Source: Deltaproteobacteria bacterium (lineage in GTDB: Bacteria; Desulfobacterota; Desulfarculia; Adiutricales; Adiutricaceae). Taken from it: a DNA stretch of 7,325 bases. The notes beneath the pieces are model-generated. The model ran no database searches. It worked only from the letters and a program-made list of their open reading frames with translations, and had not been told where the DNA came from. Within the stretch, counting starts at the first letter, position 1, and each line of letters opens with the position of its first letter. The stretch spans positions 1-7,325 of the forward strand of contig JAITJB010000301.1 of assembly GCA_031279155.1 (NCBI GenBank). Direction: 5' to 3'. The position numbers and the translations under genes were made by a program. Shown in pieces: positions 1-5,749 of the stretch.

Positions 1-1
1 C

Positions 2-457
2 ACTCTGCCCTATCATTTTAGCGTCAACGGGGTAGTCCAAAAGCAAAGCCAGCCTGTTTTCTACGCCCAGGGAGGGTCATTGCGGGTTAGGTTGGTTGGC
101 CGTGGCGTAGCCACGGTTAACACCCCGGAAACAAGCGCTATTAAGTCGATCCCGGCAGGGCCATTACCAGCTGGCGCCTATTACCCGCCAGAAGCCGCCG
201 CTCAGCTAGCTATGAGGCGGCTAACCGACATGTTTGATACCTCAAACAAAATGGAAACTCAGAAAGTCGGCCCTGATCTTCAGCGGGGACAAAATGACAC
301 CCTCTCCGATGTCGCCGAAACCGTGGCCTCTCTAAATCAAGCCGGACCTCAGGTTTCTGCGAGCGTTAAAAGCGGTATAAACCAATTTGCCAACCTAGGC
401 ATCTACAATAGCGCTCCAAGGCTATATCTGACGGCTCTGGCTGACCGGTCGGCGTAA
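2..457 (+). CDS. C-terminal part of an unrecognised protein (5' end outside window)
   Basis: A reading frame is open from the first complete codon in the window (position 2) to a TAA stop at 455-457, giving about 151 residues. There is a TTG at 80 inside it, but no convincing ribosome binding site precedes it and the frame stays open upstream, so I treat this as the C-terminal end of a longer gene rather than a small gene. The first third (YHFSVNGVVQ, VFYAQGGSLRVRLVGRG) alternates hydrophobic and polar residues like beta strands. The middle is proline- and alanine-rich (PAGPLPAGAYYPPEAAAQLA). The last part is polar, rich in Ser, Gln, Asn and Asp, and probably helical. I see no membrane segment, catalytic motif or cysteine pattern, and I do not recognise the family. 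It converges on the SPOR gene. Coding status is fairly secure from the codon pattern; function is unknown. Confidence 0.6.
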   Translation, partial: TLPYHFSVNGVVQKQSQPVFYAQGGSLRVRLVGRGVATVNTPETSAIKSIPAGPLPAGAYYPPEAAAQLAMRRLTDMFDTSNKMETQKVGPDLQRGQNDTLSDVAETVASLNQAGPQVSASVKSGINQFANLGIYNSAPRLYLTALADRSA

Positions 458-466
458 GGGACGATC

Positions 467-523
467 TAAGGCCAACAAGAGGCTTTAAGCTCAACGAGAG
501 GATTTAAGATCAACAAGATTATT
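467..523. repeat. Three degenerate 19-bp tandem repeats
   Basis: Three head-to-tail units, 467-485, 486-504 and 505-523, each begin with TAAG and share the core CAAC(A/G)AGA followed by a T-rich end. The period is exactly 19 bp in both steps. They begin 10 bp after the stop codon of the upstream partial gene. They do not lie in any gene I can support. They could be decayed coding repeats, protein-binding sites or slippage remnants. Confidence 0.55.
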
Positions 524-562
524 TGGCCTAAACTTACGAATGAACAGACGTTTTGTGAGGGG

Positions 563-630
563 AGCGGCCGAGGTCGAATCGGAAAACCCAGTGGTTAATC
601 AATCGGGTTTTCGTCATCGCCTCGGCCGCT
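563..630. terminator. Long GC-rich hairpin between convergent genes, possible terminator
   Basis: AGCGGCCGAGG at 563-573 is perfectly complementary to CCTCGGCCGCT at 620-630. The stem continues with CGA/TCG (575-577 with 617-619), then a 4x4 internal loop, then GAAAACCC/GGGTTTTC (582-589 with 605-612), closing on a 15-nt loop. On the plus strand the stem is followed by TTAATTT, a weak U-tract. The minus strand has no T-run after it. It sits between two converging genes, where terminators are expected, and could end transcription of the upstream gene. The length and two-part stem also fit a dispersed palindromic repeat. The structure is certain, the role is not. Confidence 0.5.
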
Positions 631-775
631 TAATTTGGCCGGAGACAACGAGGATTTTATAGGCGAGTCTGACGGCGCGTGGCCGCCCCGTTGGCGCGGT
701 GGGCGTGGCGGAAGAGGTTATAAATTCTTAAACTAATATTGGTATCCCTTAAAATCTAGGTTTTCTACGATTGTG
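631..775. other. Non-coding spacer downstream of the SPOR gene
   Basis: Together with the repeats and hairpin at 467-630 this makes up the roughly 320-bp gap between the convergent genes. The first part (about 670-715) is very rich in G and C with repeated GGCG/GTGGC words. The second part (about 717-770) is AT-rich. I find no RNA gene, no ribosome binding site with an open frame, and no T-tract terminator for the minus-strand operon. Confidence 0.5.
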
Positions 776-2329
776 CTAAGGGTTTAGTCTAGAGACGTAG
801 GGTTTATAGGCTCCAAGAGCGCTCAGTTGAGCGCGGACTACTTGAGCCTCTTCTTCGGTGGCATAACGGCCCACCCGGACCGGGTAGCGGCTGTCGGAGC
901 TACGGTAGTAGTAGGCCTCAAAGCCTTTTTTTATAAAGTTTTCGGCGGCTGCTTTAGCTGCCGACTCAGATTTTGGGGAGGCCACCTGAACAGTGTAGGC
1001 GCCTGGCTTGGTGGGTTTAGCCGGCCAAAAGAGATCGGAATCGTCAGAAACTATAGCCGGCTTAGTTGGCGTAGCGTTAGTTTGTCCCTTACCGGCTATC
1101 TGCTGGCCCGGGTTTGCGGGAGACACACCAGGTCCATTAGTTTTTAAAGAAGGCTCGTTTGGAACTGGAGATGCAATTTGCGGCTGAGCCTTTAAGGTAT
1201 CTATCGAGGCGGCCTGATCGCTAGCTTCCACGTTGGGGGCTACGGTAGAGTTAGCCGAAGGGGTAGGCCTAACAAAAATAGTATCTGACGTCGCGCCTAA
1301 AAAATTATCTGAATAATCACTTGGGTAACTTACGGCAGCGGCAGATAACTGTAAATCCCCGGCCTCATACTGCTCGATGACCATGGGATAATCCAAAGCT
1401 AGAGGCTCGATGTCATCATTGTCCGTTTGGTTATCTGCGAGATTCTTTATAATTTCCGGCTCGCTAGGCGTCTGAAAACCGAACCATAATTCAGGAAAGG
1501 TCGTAAGTAAACCTCGGCCCAGCATGATGCCCAAAAAGAAGATCCAAACCAGAAAGCTTATGGATTTTAGTAGTTTTGTTAGCCATTTAATCGCACCCAT
1601 AAAGAGCGATTCTTTGGCCGGGCTTGCGCCTGCTTTTTTTGATTTGTCGATAGCTTCTGGGGCGTTAACTTGAGCGTTTTCGGCGCTATCTTTGGCCTCG
1701 GCCTGAGGAGCGCTGGACTCTTTCTGGTTAAGGCCATTTTTTTCATTAGAATCGGCTAATTGAGGCGACTCTAATGATTTTTCTTCTGATTTCTCATTTG
1801 AGCCATTGGCCTGGTTTTGATCTATAGCCTGGCCACCAGCCGGGCTAGCCTGACCGGCCATGTTGCCGCCAGAGCCATTAGCGCCATTGGAACCATTGGA
1901 ACCATTAGCGCCCTTGGAATTACTAGAGCCATTTGCGCCATTAGCTCCGTTGGAACCGTTAGAGCCCTTATTAGCCCCGTTAGATCCATTGGGGTCATTG
2001 GTGAGACTGCCCGGGAAATTACGGATTTCTGGCAAGGCCAAGGTTTCGCTAGAGGAGACTGGTTTTAATTTGACGGCTTGGAGGGCGGCCCGCATTTTTA
2101 ATAGGGCGCGATCATCTGCGCCATTGCCCAACTGACTTAGCGAGATCTTAGCTTCCTCGACCTGGCCGCCTAGGTATTTTAGGCGGTAATGATCGAAGAA
2201 GGTCGATTCATTTTTTAATAATCTTTCGACTAAGTCTTCCGTGTCAATGCGGGGCTTAAGCTCTGGAGGAAGTACCGAGCCACTGGCTTGAGGGTCTGGG
2301 CCTAGGTCAGATGTTATATTGGTGGTCAT
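776..2329 (-). CDS. SPOR-domain protein with one membrane segment and a long Asn/Gly-rich cytoplasmic region
   Basis: This 517-residue protein probably binds denuded septal peptidoglycan glycans through its C-terminal SPOR domain (residues about 443-516, starting AYTVQVASPKSESAAKAAAENF and ending with a PYVSRLNP strand). The domain shows the expected beta-alpha-beta repeats, with RYPVRVGRYATEEEAQ in the second half. A single hydrophobic helix lies at about 257-276 (FLVWIFFLGIMLGRG) after Lys-rich residues, suggesting N-in, C-out topology. Residues 1-105 look like a folded, charged domain; 112-157 are a Gly-Ser/Ala-Asn repeat; 158-240 and 285-440 are polar linkers. FtsN is the closest known architecture, but its cytoplasmic tail is short, whereas here it is about 250 residues. 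The ATG start is supported by GGAGGAG four bases upstream. It follows argS by 53 bp and is probably the last gene of an alr-argS operon. The stop is TAG. Family assignment is strong; a specific division role is inferred. Confidence 0.88.
   Translation of the reverse strand: MTTNITSDLGPDPQASGSVLPPELKPRIDTEDLVERLLKNESTFFDHYRLKYLGGQVEEAKISLSQLGNGADDRALLKMRAALQAVKLKPVSSSETLALPEIRNFPGSLTNDPNGSNGANKGSNGSNGANGANGSSNSKGANGSNGSNGANGSGGNMAGQASPAGGQAIDQNQANGSNEKSEEKSLESPQLADSNEKNGLNQKESSAPQAEAKDSAENAQVNAPEAIDKSKKAGASPAKESLFMGAIKWLTKLLKSISFLVWIFFLGIMLGRGLLTTFPELWFGFQTPSEPEIIKNLADNQTDNDDIEPLALDYPMVIEQYEAGDLQLSAAAVSYPSDYSDNFLGATSDTIFVRPTPSANSTVAPNVEASDQAASIDTLKAQPQIASPVPNEPSLKTNGPGVSPANPGQQIAGKGQTNATPTKPAIVSDDSDLFWPAKPTKPGAYTVQVASPKSESAAKAAAENFIKKGFEAYYYRSSDSRYPVRVGRYATEEEAQVVRAQLSALGAYKPYVSRLNP
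1859..1996 (-). repeat. 9-nt coding repeat (Gly-Ser/Ala-Asn)n in the SPOR gene
   Basis: Codons for residues about 112-157 are built from a degenerate 9-nt unit, for example GGTTCCAAT and GGCGCTAAT on the coding strand, encoding Gly-Ser-Asn or Gly-Ala-Asn triplets, with a short interruption around residues 135-139. Several adjacent units are identical at the DNA level (two GGTTCCAAT in a row), consistent with recent slippage or unequal recombination. Copy number changes in multiples of nine would keep the frame. Confidence 0.8.
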
Positions 2330-2382
2330 AGCTCCTCCGCCTATAATGGCGCAATCATGGCGCTAGGTATTCTTAGGTCGCA

Positions 2383-4032
2383 TTACATTTTTTCTGGGGC
2401 CGAAACTCCCAAAAGATCTAAGCCAATAACCGTGACCTGGCGCACGGCTGCGGCCAGTTCCACCCTTGAGGCTGTAAGGTTAGGGTCGCCATCGACTATC
2501 AGGCGATGGACGGCGTAGTATTGGTGGAAAAGCTTGGCCAAGGTCGTCAGATAGACGGTCACCAGGTGAGGCTCAAGCCGCTTAGCCGCCGACTCAAGGT
2601 TATCCGGAAAGGCGGCTAGGTGCTTGATGAGCTCTAGCTCTTCGGGTTGTGTTAGTAGATTTGGATCGCCTATGGCGCCTCCCAATTCGGCTTTGGAAAT
2701 TAAGCTATGGATTCTGGCGCAGACGTACTGGACGTAGTAGACCGGGTTATCGCGGGTCTGGGCCTTGGCTAGTTCGAGATCAAAGTCTAAAGTTGAGTCG
2801 TGGCTCCTGGTTAAAAATATGAAGCGCGCAGCGTCGGCGCCCACCTCGTCTAAGACCTCCCTTAGGGTGACAAATTCTCCGCCCCTAGTGCTCATGCTGA
2901 CTAATTGCCCGTCCCTAAGTAGGTTTACCAACTGAACTAAAATTATCGAGAGGTTTTCGCGGTCTTTACCTAAAGCCTCTACGGCGGCCTTCATGCGCTG
3001 AATGTAGCCGTGGTGATCGGCCCCCCAAATGTCGATCATGGTTTCAAAGCCCCGGGCGAGCTTATCGCGGTGGTAGGCTATGTCGCCGGCAAAATAGGTC
3101 TGCGAGCCGTCATTTTTGATTAAGACTCGGTCTTTATCGTCGCCTAAGGCCGTAGTTTTAAACCAGACCGCGCCTTCAGAATTGTATATGTGGCCATTAT
3201 CCTTAAGCTCTTTGATGGCCTTTTCAATGGCTCCGGTTTGGTAGAGGGACTTTTCCGAAAACCACGTATCGTGACTGACCCTAAAATCAGTTAGATCCTT
3301 TTTGATGCCGTCAAGGATCAGGCGGCCAGCTATATCGCTTAAGCGCCCGATTTTTTCTTCTCTGGGAAGACAATCGAAGTTGTCGCCTAAACTCGGCTGA
3401 ATATCTAAAGCTATCTGATTAATGTAATCGCCCCGGTAGAAGTCTTCTGGGATCTGGGGATCTAAGCCTTTAGATTGCTCAAGCTTAATTAAGACGCTGA
3501 GGCCTAAGATGTTCATCTGGCGACCAGCGTCGTTTATGTAGTACTCGCGCTCGACATCGTCTCCTTGGAAGGTTAAGATCCTAGCTACCGCGTCGCCTAA
3601 GGCCGCGCCCCGTCCGTGTCCCACGTGAAGGGGGCCGGTGGGATTAGCTGAGACAAATTCAACCTGGACCCGGCGGCCTGAGGGCTTGCGGCGACCGTAG
3701 TCTGGGCCAGCCGCCCGTATAGCCTTAAGGGCTTTGGCCCACCAAACGCTCGACAGCCGAAAGTTTATGAAGCCCGGGCCTGCGATTTCCATGGAATCGA
3801 TAAAGCCATCGGGGTCAGCGATTTGAGCGATGATAAGTTTGGCTAAATCCCTTGGCTTGTGACCAGAGGCCTTGGCCATGGTCATAGCCGCGTTAGTAGC
3901 TAGCTGCCCGAAAGAGGGATCGCGGGGCTCTTCAACGACAAAGTCGGACTCTTTGACGCCATCAGGCCAGTTCTCTTGACTAGCTATGGCTTTGACGGCA
4001 GATAAGATTTTATCTTTAAGCATCCTTCTCAC
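2383..4032 (-). CDS. argS: Arginyl-tRNA synthetase (class I)
   Basis: This enzyme charges tRNA-Arg with arginine using ATP in the cytoplasm. The 549-residue length is usual for bacterial ArgRS. The N-terminal domain (about 1-95) carries the family features FGQLATNAAM and GPGFINFRL. The Rossmann catalytic core has EFVSANPTGPLHVGHGRG with the HIGH-type motif at 136-140 and the INDAGRQ segment at 166-171. GADHHGYIQRMKAA (337-350) and the KMSKS-equivalent VSMSTRGGEFVTLREV (378-393) follow; the S-M-S-T-R form lacks both canonical lysines, as in a number of ArgRSs. The DALR anticodon-binding helical domain (about 425-549) includes DNPVYYVQYVCARIHSL. The GTG start at 4032 is preferred over the in-frame ATG at 4023 because GAGGGG lies eight bases upstream of the GTG and would be too far from the ATG. 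It lies 41 bp after alr and 53 bp before the SPOR gene, so co-transcription is likely. Confidence 0.97.
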   Translation of the reverse strand: MRRMLKDKILSAVKAIASQENWPDGVKESDFVVEEPRDPSFGQLATNAAMTMAKASGHKPRDLAKLIIAQIADPDGFIDSMEIAGPGFINFRLSSVWWAKALKAIRAAGPDYGRRKPSGRRVQVEFVSANPTGPLHVGHGRGAALGDAVARILTFQGDDVEREYYINDAGRQMNILGLSVLIKLEQSKGLDPQIPEDFYRGDYINQIALDIQPSLGDNFDCLPREEKIGRLSDIAGRLILDGIKKDLTDFRVSHDTWFSEKSLYQTGAIEKAIKELKDNGHIYNSEGAVWFKTTALGDDKDRVLIKNDGSQTYFAGDIAYHRDKLARGFETMIDIWGADHHGYIQRMKAAVEALGKDRENLSIILVQLVNLLRDGQLVSMSTRGGEFVTLREVLDEVGADAARFIFLTRSHDSTLDFDLELAKAQTRDNPVYYVQYVCARIHSLISKAELGGAIGDPNLLTQPEELELIKHLAAFPDNLESAAKRLEPHLVTVYLTTLAKLFHQYYAVHRLIVDGDPNLTASRVELAAAVRQVTVIGLDLLGVSAPEKM

Positions 4033-4040
4033 GAAAAAAA

Positions 4041-4046
4041 CCCCTC
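4041..4046 (-). promoter_or_regulatory. Ribosome binding site deciding the argS start
   Basis: Minus-strand GAGGGG followed by an 8-nt spacer and GTG at 4032-4030. For the in-frame ATG at 4023-4021 the spacer would be 17 nt, and the only other purine-rich stretch (GAGAAGG) abuts that ATG directly. This favours GTG initiation and three extra N-terminal residues. Confidence 0.6.
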
Positions 4047-4073
4047 GAACAAATTAGAAAATTTTATTCCATT

Positions 4074-5216
4074 TTAGTCATAGACCCGGTTGTTTAGCCG
4101 GCCAGAGGTAACCAGCACCTCGTAGGGGCTGGTGTCCTGCCAGGAGCCAACTAAGTCGGCGCCGAGCTTTTCGCCGCCTTGCTCGCCAAAGATGACCACT
4201 TCGTTACCGGTCATTGCGGCGATTTGGCTGACGTCGTAGGTTGAGAGATTCATTGAGACGCGGCCCAAAAGAGGGGCCTGGCGCCCGCCGATCAAGGCGA
4301 AGCCTCGACTAGATCGGTGGCGGCTGATCCCATGGAGGTAACCAATGGGGGCGGTGGCCACCTTGATATCTTTACTAATGCGGTACGTCCGGTCGTAGCC
4401 TACAGTCTCCCCTGCTTTGAAGGTTCTGACCTGAATGACCTGGCTTTTAACCGACATGACCGGTTTAAGGCTTTTGATCAAGTTTCGGGACCTAGGAAGG
4501 TCAAAGAGGCAAGGGGAGTCTACGGTCAAAGGGGAGTAGCCGTAGAGTAAGAGGCCCACTCTAGTCAGATCGTCTTCGTAGTCAGGATGGGCCAAAAGCC
4601 CGCCGCTGGCAAGGGCGCTGTGGCTCAGCTTAAGCCCGATTACCCTATCGGCTTGGGTTTTAAGATCGGTAAAGCGCTTAAGCTGCCAGGTGGCTTCGGA
4701 ATCGCCGCAGGTCGGTAAATGGGTGGCTAAGCCTAAGACCTTGATATTTTTGAGGGTCTTAACTTTTCCGATGATCTCGCCAAATTGTTCCCAGTGGAAA
4801 CCAAGCCTTCCCATACCGGTATCGATTTTAATTCTTACTTGGCAGGTTTTATTTAACGATTGGGCTATTTGGGCCAAAGCCGATAGCTGCTCCCAACTGT
4901 AAACTAAGACCACAAAGTCATGGGCCACCGAAAGCCTCATGCTCTCAGGGCCTTCTAAGCCGGCTAGGATGTGGATGGTAGCCTTATATTTGGCACCCGC
5001 GAGCGCCATGGCTTCGTGAACGTCTAGGACGCCCAAATGGGCGGCGCCAGAGAGGACCAGAGCGTTTGCGCACTCAAGTAGACCGTGGCCGTAAGCGTCT
5101 CCCTTTAGAACGACCATAAGTTGACCGCTAGTAGATTGACGTAAGGCGCGGTAGTTCTCGGTAATGGCCTTTAGGTTAATTCTGGCTGAGTTAAATGAGC
5201 TGACCAGTGTTGCCAT
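4074..5216 (-). CDS. alr: Alanine racemase
   Basis: This PLP enzyme interconverts L- and D-alanine in the cytoplasm, supplying D-Ala for peptidoglycan. Numbering from the chosen ATG (380 residues), the PLP lysine is K38 in VVLKGDAYGHG, matching the family position (K34-K39). The TIM barrel follows with KIDTGMGRLGF, LATHLPTCGD, HSALASGG and TRVGLLLYGYSP. The catalytic tyrosine of the beta domain is in VGYDRTY, and GRVSMN and the C-terminal RVYD are present. GRVSMN has Asn where most members have Asp. Three in-frame starts exist: TTG at 5246, ATG at 5231 and ATG at 5216. The TTG has no ribosome binding site. The two ATGs sit in a perfect 15-bp duplication, each preceded by the same weak GAAAGAG. 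I chose 5216 because it gives the usual N-terminal length; 5231 is nearly as likely. It heads the probable alr-argS-SPOR operon. Confidence 0.93.
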   Translation of the reverse strand: MATLVSSFNSARINLKAITENYRALRQSTSGQLMVVLKGDAYGHGLLECANALVLSGAAHLGVLDVHEAMALAGAKYKATIHILAGLEGPESMRLSVAHDFVVLVYSWEQLSALAQIAQSLNKTCQVRIKIDTGMGRLGFHWEQFGEIIGKVKTLKNIKVLGLATHLPTCGDSEATWQLKRFTDLKTQADRVIGLKLSHSALASGGLLAHPDYEDDLTRVGLLLYGYSPLTVDSPCLFDLPRSRNLIKSLKPVMSVKSQVIQVRTFKAGETVGYDRTYRISKDIKVATAPIGYLHGISRHRSSRGFALIGGRQAPLLGRVSMNLSTYDVSQIAAMTGNEVVIFGEQGGEKLGADLVGSWQDTSPYEVLVTSGRLNNRVYD

Positions 5217-5240
5217 ATCTCTTTCTGCCATATCTCTTTC
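5211..5240 (-). repeat. Perfect 15-bp tandem duplication across the alr start
   Basis: TGCCATATCTCTTTC occurs twice head to tail (5211-5225 and 5226-5240). On the coding strand each copy is GAAAGAGATATGGCA, containing a weak purine-rich site and an in-frame ATG. If translation starts upstream of both copies the protein begins with a doubled ERDMA. The identity of the copies suggests a recent event. Confidence 0.9.
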
Positions 5241-5301
5241 ATTCAATAGAATCAGCAGTTGGTTGGCAAATTAACCAAAGCTTGCCAGCCTAAGGTAATC
5301 C

Positions 5302-5330
5302 AATTTACCATATATGTGAGGTGAATTCAA
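5302..5330 (-). promoter_or_regulatory. Candidate sigma-70 promoter for alr-argS-SPOR
   Basis: On the minus strand TTGAAT (-35, 5325-5330, 4 of 6 consensus) is followed after exactly 17 bp by TAAATT (-10, 5302-5307, 4 of 6). Transcription would start near 5295, leaving a leader of about 80 nt before the ATG at 5216. The spacer contains the palindrome CATATATG. The match is only moderate and the region is AT-rich, so chance is possible. Confidence 0.35.
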
Positions 5331-5364
5331 CTCATAATTTCAAAAAAATTAGGACTCAAATCGA

Positions 5365-5413
5365 AAGCCAGTACCCCGACCGTCGGAGTACCCCGCTTAT
5401 AATACACTGGCTT
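5365..5413. promoter_or_regulatory. Nested direct and inverted repeats with TATAAT, possible operator
   Basis: AGTACCCCG occurs twice as a perfect direct repeat (5370-5378 and 5387-5395), 17 bp apart, which is a little under two helical turns. An 8-bp inverted repeat flanks them: AAGCCAGT at 5365-5372 and ACTGGCTT at 5406-5413. Between the repeats, CCGA/TCGG around 5376-5386 could form a small hairpin. A perfect TATAAT lies at 5398-5403 on the plus strand, but its -35 region is poor (CCGACC). Regulator sites or the 5' end of a small RNA would both fit; neither is proven. Confidence 0.35.
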
Positions 5414-5596
5414 GCTTCATATAGAACTTATCCGCCCCCTATTTGTGAGTACCAACTTCTATAGGACCTTCGGCTTACTCGGTCAAAATTTGGCACATAT
5501 ATGTATTGAATTTAAAATATCCACAACATATTGACAAGACATCTGGCAGCTTGACCATTGGTACTGAAAAATTTGATCCTTCCAGCCGTAGGTATT

Positions 5597-5632
5597 AAAA
5601 AAAAATAAACCCCCAATGACTGAGCAAGGGGG
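5597..5632 (-). terminator. Candidate minus-strand Rho-independent terminator
   Basis: On the minus strand CCCCC (5628-5632) and GGGGG (5610-5614) form a short all-GC stem with a 13-nt loop, followed immediately by a tract of TTTA and nine T (5597-5609). This is the expected order for an intrinsic terminator, though a five-pair stem is short. It would stop RNA coming from the direction of moeA, such as antisense transcripts, before it reaches alr. Confidence 0.4.
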
Positions 5633-5644
5633 ACGTGTTATAAT
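5616..5644 (+). promoter_or_regulatory. Candidate promoter for moeA (extended -10)
   Basis: A perfect TATAAT at 5639-5644 is preceded by TG one base upstream (TGTTATAAT, an extended -10). ATGACT (5616-5621, 4 of 6 against TTGACA) lies 17 bp upstream. Transcription would begin near 5651, giving a leader of about 100 nt with a T9 run and a short palindrome before moeA. The -35 box falls within the loop of the minus-strand terminator candidate. Confidence 0.5.
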
Positions 5645-5749
5645 AGCTGAAAAAATCGCCCTGTCAATTTTTTTTTGCCCAAAAATTATCTAACTTCGGC
5701 CTGAGGCCAAATTAAACGGGCTGGTAAGCCTTTTGACTTAGGAACGCTT

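Larger units (their letters stand above)
5247..5749. other. Divergent intergenic region between alr and moeA
   Basis: This gene-free stretch of about 500 bp separates two divergently transcribed genes and is clearly more AT-rich than the genes. It holds the alr promoter candidate (5302-5330), the repeat cluster (5365-5413), a second CATATATGT palindrome (5495-5504), a minus-strand terminator-like hairpin (5597-5632), the moeA promoter candidate (5616-5644), a run of nine T (5668-5676) and the palindrome GGCCTGAGGCC (5698-5708) in the moeA leader. I see no tRNA, no recognisable riboswitch and no supported small protein. Confidence 0.6.

Noticed and set aside
827..1147. Plus-strand open frame of 106 codons opposite the SPOR domain
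   Set aside because: It lies antisense to a well-supported domain and resembles no protein.
1817..2135. Plus-strand open frames rich in Pro-Leu-Glu-Pro or Ala-Ile-Ser opposite the SPOR gene repeat
   Set aside because: They are the reverse complement of the 9-nt Gly-Asn repeat and have no ribosome binding site; the repeat keeps several frames open.
5531..5579. TTGACA at 5531 and TTGACC at 5551 as -35 boxes
   Set aside because: No acceptable -10 hexamer lies 16-18 bp downstream of either one.
5650..5676. A6...T9 stretch as a plus-strand terminator in the moeA leader
   Set aside because: The stem would be only A-T pairs and starts about at the predicted transcription start, so it cannot act as a normal intrinsic terminator.
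5651..5749. Molybdenum-cofactor riboswitch in the moeA leader
   Set aside because: The leader is short and AT-rich with only a small GGCCTGAGGCC palindrome; I see none of the conserved helices of that RNA.
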